The position numbers were made by a program, and so were the translations under genes. DNA of 34,796 bases, from NCBI GenBank assembly GCA_003566995.1, contig PXBG01000005.1:1-34796 (forward strand). The letters are read 5' to 3'. The stretch comes from Syntrophobacteraceae bacterium. Lineage in GTDB: Bacteria > Desulfobacterota > Syntrophobacteria > Syntrophobacterales > Syntrophobacteraceae. Positions within the stretch are counted from its first letter, which is position 1. The number at the start of each line of letters is the position of its first letter. This document shows, in pieces, positions 17,471 to 25,100 of the stretch. The notes under the pieces were generated by a model. It did no database searches and was not told the origin of the DNA. It saw only the letters and a list, made by a program, of their open reading frames with translations.

Positions 17471-17863
17471 ATGAAACAGAAAAGTGAAGTGGAGGCCATC
17501 GACTGGCCCAGGCTTTTTCTCGAGTTTGCGCAGTATGAAACACCCAGGGATTCTCGTGACGTGCCCGCCGAGAGCTTCTTTTCCTCCCTGGTCTCACCCC
17601 CTCACCCTTTTGTGTCTCAATTCGTGGAAATCAAAACAAAACAAGGCGTTTCCCAAAGGGAGGCCGTGAGGGACCTCTATCATTACCTCCTTCAGAAACG
17701 GTATGAAGAAAAGCTCAACCTGCTGCATTTTGCCTTTCACATTTTTGACGAGGAAACCCGTCTTCCCGACGCCGTCATCGGCATAACTCCCTTTCCTCAT
17801 GAAGACGGCATTCCCAAATTCAAGCACTTTTCAGACCGCAGTCTCACCTTGAGTTCTTCATAG
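17471..17863 (+). CDS. Unknown protein (about 130 residues)
   Basis: I do not recognise this protein. It is soluble, with mixed charge and a lysine-rich start (MKQKSEVEAIDW). Its middle, EAVRDLYHYLLQKRYEEKLN, looks helical and basic. The C-terminal half carries several aromatic residues (LLHFAFHIFDEE) and ends in a serine run. No transmembrane segment or known catalytic motif is visible. I chose the ATG at 17471 because AAAAGGA lies seven bases upstream; the in-frame ATG at 17441 overlaps the preceding stop and would add 10 residues. The pair is probably cotranscribed, and tight linkage suggests related functions that cannot be named. Confidence 0.6.
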   Translation: MKQKSEVEAIDWPRLFLEFAQYETPRDSRDVPAESFFSSLVSPPHPFVSQFVEIKTKQGVSQREAVRDLYHYLLQKRYEEKLNLLHFAFHIFDEETRLPDAVIGITPFPHEDGIPKFKHFSDRSLTLSSS

Positions 17864-17926
17864 GCACCCCAAAATCAGCCTTTTCCCATGGATTTTTATC
17901 CCGGAAGACAGGATCACGGACATCCC

Positions 17927-17956
17927 TTGACGAAAGCCCTTCAATCACGCTAAAAA
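17927..17956 (+). promoter_or_regulatory. Candidate promoter of xthA
   Basis: TTGACG (5/6) at 17927-17932 and TAAAAA (4/6) at 17951-17956 are separated by 18 bases, about 100 bases before the xthA ATG. The rest of the 191-base gap shows no gene. Confidence 0.35.
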
Positions 17957-18054
17957 ATCCACTGAATTCCGGTTCCCGTCATTCATCAGGACCCATGTGT
18001 CCGAGAGGGACAATTCTTTCACCCGGTCATGCTCCGGAAAAGGGGTGCTGTTTC

Positions 18055-18849
18055 ATGAATTGGAAGATAGCCACCTTCAATGTCAATGGCATCAGGGCCA
18101 GGCTGGAATCTGTCATGGCCTGGCTTCAAAAGCATGACCCCCATGTGGTGTGTCTTCAGGAAATAAAGTGTGAGGACAAGAATTTTCCCCACTCCATTTT
18201 CCGCCAATTGGGATACAATATCACCCTCAGAGGACAGAAGGCCTTCAATGGAGTGGCCACTCTCACAAAAATGGCCCCCAGGGAGGTCATCGAGGAATTC
18301 GCCCCCTGGGAATCGCCCGAAGACGCCCGTTTCATCGTGGTGCTGGTGGACAACGTTTGGGTGGTCAACACATACGTCCCTCAAGGCCGATCACCCCATC
18401 ACCCCGCCTTTCAATACAAGCTGGAGTTTTTCCGAAGACTCGGGACCTGGTTTCACAGCCGGTTCCATGAGGATGATCTGGTGGTGTGGCTGGGAGACAT
18501 GAACGTTGCCCCCACCCCTCTGGACCTTTTCGACCCCCTTCGCCACGAAGGAAGCGTCGGATTTCACCCGGCAGAGCGCGAAGCCCTTCAGGAGGTCGTT
18601 TCCTGGGGATTCACAGACCTGTTCCGGCTGCATCATCCAGAGAAAAAACAGTACACCTTCTGGGACTACCGCCTGCCCAAAAGTTTCCAGAGAAATCTTG
18701 GCTGGCGCCTGGATCATATTTTTGCCAGTTCTCCCCTTGCAAAAAACTGCAGGGAATGCCTGGTTCACGACAGTGTTCGCGGTGAGAACAAACCCAGTGA
18801 TCACGCGCCCGTGCTTGCCTCGATAAATCTGCCCCAGCCTTCGGAATGA
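18055..18849 (+). CDS. xthA: Exodeoxyribonuclease III (AP endonuclease)
   Basis: This is an exonuclease III-type enzyme of the EEP family that cleaves abasic sites and removes 3' blocking groups in base excision repair. The product has 264 residues, close to the 268 of E. coli. The start is family-like (MNWKIATFNVNGIRARL). The metal-binding glutamate is in CLQEIKCED (Glu36), the GDMNV active-site segment lies mid-protein, and the terminal SDHAPV histidine motif is present. WRLDHI precedes it as expected. The ATG at 18055 is chosen because AGGGG lies about 10 bases upstream and family members start here; the open frame from 17995 would add 20 residues. It is a single gene on its own promoter candidate. 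Confidence 0.95.
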   Translation: MNWKIATFNVNGIRARLESVMAWLQKHDPHVVCLQEIKCEDKNFPHSIFRQLGYNITLRGQKAFNGVATLTKMAPREVIEEFAPWESPEDARFIVVLVDNVWVVNTYVPQGRSPHHPAFQYKLEFFRRLGTWFHSRFHEDDLVVWLGDMNVAPTPLDLFDPLRHEGSVGFHPAEREALQEVVSWGFTDLFRLHHPEKKQYTFWDYRLPKSFQRNLGWRLDHIFASSPLAKNCRECLVHDSVRGENKPSDHAPVLASINLPQPSE

Positions 18850-18859
18850 GCCCCCCATG

Positions 18860-18871
18860 CCCGCAAGCGGG
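18860..18871 (+). terminator. Short hairpin after xthA
   Basis: CCCG-CAAG-CGGG begins 11 bases past the xthA stop, with no U-run close behind. The rest of the 203-base gap before the next gene (to 19052) contains a T6 tract near 18916 but no structure or gene that I can support. Confidence 0.3.
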
Positions 18872-19052
18872 ATTGCTCGCTCCCCGGCAGAAGTGCTGGC
18901 GGCGCTGTGCCGATTTTTTACAGAGACCTTTCAGTTCCCTTCGATCAGAAGTTTTTTGGGCCGGAAACAGCAGATAGAATTCAGGGAGTCACTGCGCAGA
19001 CAGAGCCGAAGGACCAGTCACCAGCCATGCAGTTCCAACACGGAGGATTATC

Positions 19053-19511
19053 ATGAACGGGCTCCAGGCCATCATCGCAACCGAAAGCTGGAAGATCGCC
19101 ATCATTGCCCCCACCATCGTGTTCATCAGCCTCAGTCTCCTGGCCGTGATGGTGGGCGTCATGGAAAAGGCCATAAACTACTGGGACCATTTCAATCAGA
19201 CCCTGACCCAACTCTTCACGCGCCAGGAGCCCCCCACTCAGGATCGAACCGAACAGAAACGCCTGCCTGATTCGCCCCCGGAAGACCATGTCCTCCCCCT
19301 CAACGAAGAAGAACGGCAAACGGCACAATACCTCGAGATGGTCGTTCAGCGCCTGGGGCAACCTTTCACACTCGACAAACTGAAAACCATGGCAGAGAAC
19401 ATGGAAGTTTCTCATACTCCCGAACACATTGAGCGTTTGCAGGAAACAGGCTGCATCGTGGAATCGGATGATCCGGAAGAAAAAGGGCTCTACTACTGGA
19501 GGGGCCTTTGA
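19053..19511 (+). CDS. Small membrane protein resembling the OadG (decarboxylase gamma) family
   Basis: The product has 152 residues. One hydrophobic helix lies near residues 14-37 (from IAIIAPTIVFIS to LAVMVGVME), followed by a soluble acidic, proline-containing tail. A short N-terminal arm, one helix ending in a Val/Met/Glu-rich boundary and a cytosolic tail are the layout of OadG, the small subunit of sodium-pumping oxaloacetate or methylmalonyl-CoA decarboxylases. The match is only general and the tail is longer than usual. GGAGG lies six bases before the ATG. No OadA or OadB partner is in the window. It runs tail-to-tail with the minus-strand SDR gene, 59 bases apart. A generic membrane anchor is an alternative. 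Confidence 0.5.
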   Translation: MNGLQAIIATESWKIAIIAPTIVFISLSLLAVMVGVMEKAINYWDHFNQTLTQLFTRQEPPTQDRTEQKRLPDSPPEDHVLPLNEEERQTAQYLEMVVQRLGQPFTLDKLKTMAENMEVSHTPEHIERLQETGCIVESDDPEEKGLYYWRGL

Positions 19512-19570
19512 GCCGCTCTTTCCTTATTCTTCGGAAGGCCTTCCCGGCCAAGGAAACCTGAACGCATCAT

Positions 19571-20284
19571 TCAATAGGGAATTTCTCCATCACCGGCAAA
19601 CAAAAACTGTCCCGACTGCTTAAAAGATATACGGTGCATGAGATCAAGAATATTTTCCACGGACTCATCCACGGAAAGGGTGGCTGAACCGCCCCCCATT
19701 TGCGTGCGAACCCACCCGGGATGAATGCAAACCACCGTGACTCCATCCTTCCCATAGGAAAGGGACTGGTTTTTGGTGAGCATGTTCAAAGCCGACTTGG
19801 ACACGCGGTAAGGAACCATACCCCCTTCGCACAACTCAATGGAACCCATTCGGGAACTTATGTTGATGACCTTCTTCTCCTCGCCCTTGAGCAGGAGAGG
19901 ATACAACACCCGGGTGGTCAGAAAAGGCCCTCCCACATTGACCCTGAAGGTTTCCGCAAAGATATCCCATTCCAGTTCATTGAGATCCAGGTGCTTTTCC
20001 AGGTTCACCGCCGCATTGTTGATGAGAACATCCACATGTCCGAATTTTTCTTCCACATGGTCGCGCAACTTTTCCAGATCCTGAACGGATGTGACATCAA
20101 CGGGAAACGGGTGAAGGCCATCCTTCCTTGACGCCTCATGGATCAGCGGGCCGGAGGAGGCTTCCTCCCGGTAACCCGCCACAACCGTATACCCCCGTTC
20201 TGTCAATTCCATGGCCAGGCCATGACCAATGCCACGGTTGGCACCGCTCACGAAAACCACCTTTTGCGAAACTTCCCCATTCAT
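19571..20284 (-). CDS. Short-chain dehydrogenase/reductase
   Basis: A classical SDR NAD(P)-dependent oxidoreductase of 237 residues. The cofactor motif SGANRGIGHG starts at residue 13, NNAA is at about 89-92, the catalytic serine is in NISS (143/144) and the YxxxK pair is Tyr159 and Lys163 in YRVSK. GGGGAGG lies eight bases before the ATG. It is the last gene of the left-running trehalose and potassium-channel unit, 89 bases after the channel stop. The substrate cannot be told from sequence. The context may suggest sugar, polyol or osmolyte metabolism, but the SDR could also be housekeeping, for example acting on carbonyl compounds. Confidence 0.9.
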   Translation of the reverse strand: MNGEVSQKVVFVSGANRGIGHGLAMELTERGYTVVAGYREEASSGPLIHEASRKDGLHPFPVDVTSVQDLEKLRDHVEEKFGHVDVLINNAAVNLEKHLDLNELEWDIFAETFRVNVGGPFLTTRVLYPLLLKGEEKKVINISSRMGSIELCEGGMVPYRVSKSALNMLTKNQSLSYGKDGVTVVCIHPGWVRTQMGGGSATLSVDESVENILDLMHRISFKQSGQFLFAGDGEIPY

Positions 20285-20373
20285 GAAACACCTCCCCAGA
20301 TAAAAAACGCCATGTTTGAACAGCGGCTTTCAAAAGCCTGATTCATTCAAATGGCTGGATTCCTTTCCATTGC

Positions 20374-22074
20374 TCACGAAAAGGCCTTTTGGAAAGCCAA
20401 ACGCTGAGCGGCCGTCCCCACCACCAATATCTCGCCCCCCGGGGGTAGAACACTGTCGGCGCCGGGATTGCTCAACGTCTGGTCCCGATCCTGTATGGCG
20501 ATCACGTTCAGACCCGTCTTGGCACCGATCTGACTCTTTTCCAGAGTTTTGTTGGCGAGCCTGGAGGGGACTCTCAATTGAAAGAGCTCTGCCCCTTCAC
20601 CGAGAATGGCTGCCTCCACCTCCTCCACGATTCCCATGAGGGAACGAATGGCCAGAGAGGCATAGCTCAGAGCGAAATCGGCTCCCGCACGATGGATGGC
20701 CTCCACATTGCGCTGATGGGTGATGCGGCTGATGATGCGGGTTTCCGGGTTGAGCTTGCGACAGTAAACGGTGAGGTAAATGTTGACCGCATCGTTGTTG
20801 GTGGTGAGCAGCACCGACGAAGCTTCACTCAAACCGGCTCTCGTGAGAACATTACGGTTGGCCGCATCGCCCCAGTACAGGGAGTCGGCCATGTGCGACA
20901 GGACCCGACAAACATTTTCGTCTTTTTCCACCAGGTTGACCTTCAGTCCATGTTTTTTCAGGGCGGTGGCTGCGGAGTATCCCACCTTTCCCCCGCCTAT
21001 GACCAGGATGGGGTGTTCAAGGGTACTGCCCGGTCCGAGAAAACTCTCCAGCTGGGCCAGCTGATCCCCCGTTCCCACCACCACCAGCACGCTCTGGGGA
21101 AAGATCATTGTGTCCGGTCCCGCATTGACCAGTTTTCCCCGCAGCCAGACGGCCACGATGTTCAGACCCGTCAATTGCCGAAGATTGGTTTCCCTGATGG
21201 TACGCCCTGCCAGTGTGGTGTTCTGAACGCAGAACTCGGCAATCAAAAGATTCTGGAAGTGGCCCACCACATGGACGCGCTCCGTACCCGTGTCCACGCG
21301 GCTGGCCAGCTGGGCGCCCAGCTGATGTTTGAGGGGCAGCACATGGGTGGAGCCGCTCACTTCCAGGATAGCGACGGAATCTTCATCCTCCACGATGGAG
21401 ATGATGGGCACCGTGGCCGACTCTTCGCGAACGGTGAGGGTCACATTGGTGTTTGTGGGGTCATCCGCGTTGGCAAGCACAGCACGGGCCTTCTCCACGC
21501 GCAACCCTCTGAAAGTGGCCCTGCTGTCAATGTCGCCCAGGACCACCGAGACCCCTTCTTCATGAAGGTGGGCAGCCGTCTGGGGATCCGGTTCGAGAAC
21601 GTAATAGGGAACATCCTGCTGGCGAATCCTGTTGATGTATTCATGGGCAATGGCGTCATAGCGGCAGATGATCAGGTGATCCCGAGTTTTTTCAGGCAAT
21701 TGCCGCAAAACCCTCAGCCTCATTTGAGACTCCAGCCAGGGCACGTAGAAATAGCGAATGAAGGCGAATGGCAGGACGATGAGCAGCAAGACGATTCCCG
21801 AAAGGAGCACCCACACGCTGAAAAGACGACCCGCATCGCTTTCAAAAGTGATGTCCCCGAACCCCAGCGTGCTCATGGTCACAAGAGTCCAGTAAAAACT
21901 TGTGGACCAGGAGTACTTCTGCCCCTCAACCACCTCCATGAGGACGAGAAAGCCAACCGTGTTCAAAATGATCACGAAAGTCACGAACACCAGGTACTTC
22001 ACCAGGGCACGCAGGTTCTTGCGTGTCTGCTTCTCGGTCATCAGGTAGGCCAGCTGGGAAAACAGGAATTTCAT
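20374..22074 (-). CDS. Two-TM potassium channel with tandem RCK domains (GsuK/TrkA-like)
   Basis: A 566-residue inner-membrane K+ channel. Helix 1 spans about residues 25-47, the pore helix and filter follow, and helix 2 spans about 84-110. The filter reads TLGFGD at 69-74. The cytosolic part holds two RCK (TrkA-N plus TrkA-C) units. The second has an intact nucleotide-type glycine loop GGGKVG (360-365). The first lacks it and reads CRYDAIA at 137-143. Tandem RCK on one chain is the arrangement of the Geobacter channel GsuK, which is gated by nucleotide and divalent ions. AGGAA lies six bases before the ATG. It follows malQ-treY after 39 bases, suggesting coupling of K+ flux to trehalose production during osmotic stress. 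Ion direction and ligand are not shown. Confidence 0.9.
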   Translation of the reverse strand: MKFLFSQLAYLMTEKQTRKNLRALVKYLVFVTFVIILNTVGFLVLMEVVEGQKYSWSTSFYWTLVTMSTLGFGDITFESDAGRLFSVWVLLSGIVLLLIVLPFAFIRYFYVPWLESQMRLRVLRQLPEKTRDHLIICRYDAIAHEYINRIRQQDVPYYVLEPDPQTAAHLHEEGVSVVLGDIDSRATFRGLRVEKARAVLANADDPTNTNVTLTVREESATVPIISIVEDEDSVAILEVSGSTHVLPLKHQLGAQLASRVDTGTERVHVVGHFQNLLIAEFCVQNTTLAGRTIRETNLRQLTGLNIVAVWLRGKLVNAGPDTMIFPQSVLVVVGTGDQLAQLESFLGPGSTLEHPILVIGGGKVGYSAATALKKHGLKVNLVEKDENVCRVLSHMADSLYWGDAANRNVLTRAGLSEASSVLLTTNNDAVNIYLTVYCRKLNPETRIISRITHQRNVEAIHRAGADFALSYASLAIRSLMGIVEEVEAAILGEGAELFQLRVPSRLANKTLEKSQIGAKTGLNVIAIQDRDQTLSNPGADSVLPPGGEILVVGTAAQRLAFQKAFS

Positions 22075-22113
22075 GGGTCATTCCTCAAAAAACGGGCGGC
22101 CGGATGGGAACCA

Positions 22114-25100
22114 TCAATCCGTCGCGAGAAGAGCCACGGGAAAAACATCCAGCAGGGATGCGGCCTTCAAGACATTCTCCTCACCCGCCCGTTGCCCTTC
22201 GACCCTTTCTCCCGTGAACACGTTGATGAGATTTTGTGCTTCAAAACCATGGGGCAGAAGCATTTCCGTGTCCTCCCAGACGCTTCCCAAACGGGGTGCC
22301 ATGTGGTCGAAACCTCCCCCAAGAGTGACCCATAAGCGAGGGGCCACAACGATGAGGGCATGGTTTTCATGACGTCTCGCAAAGGTGCAAAGGTGACCGG
22401 ACTTGGCGCCCCGCGCCTCCAGCGGCTCATAACTTCCCTTTTGAAAAAGGGGCGTCCTCTGTTTTCGAAGATGCAGGGCTTGAAAGGTCACCAACAGTTT
22501 GGCCAGACCGCTTTCCATGTTTTCCATGGTTTTTGCCGCAAGTTCCCTGCGATCTCCTTCAGGGGTTTCCACGATTCCATGAACCTCTTCGAGCACGCGG
22601 CGCCGATGATGAAAGTCCACGGCACGCCTGTTGTCCGGATCCACAAGGCAGTAGCGAAAGAGTTCATTGCCCTGGTAGATGTCGGGCACACCGGGCACCG
22701 TGAGCTTGAGGAGCGTTTGCGAGAGGCCGTTGAGCATGCCGAAGTGGGCGATGCGCCTGCTGAAAGGAACAAAATCCTCCAGAAATTCCCTGCTTTCATG
22801 GGGGTTCAGTATTTTTTTCAAAAAACTCACAACGGTCTCTTCATACTCCTGATTGGGTGTGATCCAGCTGCTGTTGACCTTGGCCTCGCGAACGGCTTTG
22901 ATCACATAGGCTTCCATGCGCTTTCCATAAGCCTCCAGTTTTTCTTCATACCCCTTCTCGACGGGAAAACTGCCCAGCATGTTCTGGTAGATGGCGTACT
23001 CGTCATTGAGATCGAGAAGCCTGAACCCTTCCGACTTTTTACCCCTGGAATGGTTGATTTTGTTCCAGAATTTAAGATGAGACTGCCATACCTCGGGGAT
23101 TTCCGAAAGCACATTGATCCTCGCCCTCACGTCTTCGCTGCGCTTGCTGTCATGGGTCGATGTGCAGAGCATGGCGTGAGGCCAGTTCTCCAGGCGCTCT
23201 TCATTGGCCCGGTGAAAAGCTTCCACCGAAACTCCGAAGTGATCCGGTTCCCCGCCCACTTCGTTGAGAGAAAGGAGCCGGTTGTAGCTGTAAAAAGCGG
23301 TGTCTTCCACCCCCTTGGCCATGACAGGAGCCGTGTACTGCTGAACCTTCATGGCAAAACTTGTGAGAGCCTTCTGAAACGCTTCCGATTTTTCCTGGAC
23401 GCTCAGATCCGTCAGAAGCACTTCGTGAATGAAGTCGTAAATGCTCAGATCTTCCGCCCTGCTTTTCCGGCGGGCCAGGCCAATGGACCATCGCACATGG
23501 TCCCGGTCCTCACGGCCCACTTCCTCTCCGCTGATGTAGGTCCTGTAAACAGGGAAACAGGCCACCACCTCCATGAGGGCATCCCTGAGGTTGGTCAGGG
23601 TGAAATCACGGTACAGACGGTTGGATTCAGACAACCTGTTCAATCGATGAGCGAGAACGTTCAATTCCCCCGCCATGGCCGTTCTCATGATGAGCTTTTT
23701 GCTCTCATAGGCCACCTGCTGAAAAACCATCTTTTTGCCCACAAAACGATGGTAAATCCTGTCGAGGGATTCCCGGTTCTTTTCGGGAACAAAAAGTCCG
23801 TTCACCAGATTGCAGAACTCGTAGCCCGTCGTGCCGTGGACCGGCCAGTCACCGGGAAGCCTCTCACCGTGGGCGAGAATTTTTTCCACCACCACATAGA
23901 GAGCGAGGGATTCCTCCTCCCCGTGTTCCCCTGAAGTCTCATCCGGTCTTCTGGGCTGAAGGGAGCGGCCGGGGCCCCCCACAGATTCCTGCAGCTGCAG
24001 GAAATAACCCCTGGGATCGTAGAGGCCGTCGGGGTGGTCGATGCGAAGACCATGAATTTCGTCCTTGAGAATGAGTTCCAGGACCATCTGGTGGGTCGCT
24101 TCAAAAACCTTGGGATCTTCCATTCGGAGGCACGCAAGGTCATTGATGTCAAAAAAGCGCCGGTAGTTGATCTCGTCCGAGGCCACCCGCCAGTAGGCCA
24201 GCCGGTAATTTTGAGCCTCCAGGAGCTGGTGCAGCAGGTCAAAGCTCTTGGGATTTCCTTTTTCTCCGTTGAAGACGAACAGGTTTTCGTGAATGAAGCG
24301 GTGAATTTCGGGACATTCGGCACAAAGACGCGCCAGCTGAAGTTTGTAGTTCTCCTGATGAAGAATTCTCGTGCGCCTTTCCTCCTCATCCTGGTAGCGG
24401 TAACGGGACAGCTGATCGAAGGCATCCATGAGGGTCAGAAAATTCTGATATCTGGAATCGCCCGAGTCCAGCCAGGTCTCCAGGCGGCCCAGATCCCACT
24501 GCAGGATGAGCGGGTACGAAGCGGGATCAACGGGAAAAGCGTGCTCGTGATAACGTATGCCAAAGCTTCCCCCTGCACTTTCAAAGGTCAGGGTCAAAAG
24601 CCCCTGTTCCAGAACGGAGCCGTAACGATCCTCCAGGATGGGAAGGAGCACCTTGTTCCTCAGCTCCTGCTTGAGGGGCTCCCAGCTGATGTCAAAAAAA
24701 TTGGCATAATCGGACATGCGTCCGTTTTCCAGAACATCCATCCACCAGCGGTTGTCCGACCCAACCCCCATGTGATTGGGCACCATGTCCAGAATCTGAT
24801 ACATTCCATGGCGTTTGAGGCTTTCTAGGAAAACCTGGTAGTCTTCCTGGGAACCGAGTTCCGGGTTGAGGGCCCTGTGGTCGATGATGTCATAGCCATG
24901 AGGGCTCCCCGGCCGTGCCCGAAGATAGGGGGACGCATACACGTGGCTGATGCCCAGAGAATGAAGGTAGGGAATTGTTTCCGCAGCCTGAAGGAAGCCG
25001 AAATCCTTGGTGAGCTGGAGACGGTATGTGGCCAGGGGAATCCTTTCCCTGGGAACCCCGACCTCCTCCCGGCCTCCTTCGCCCACACTTCGCCGCCAGA

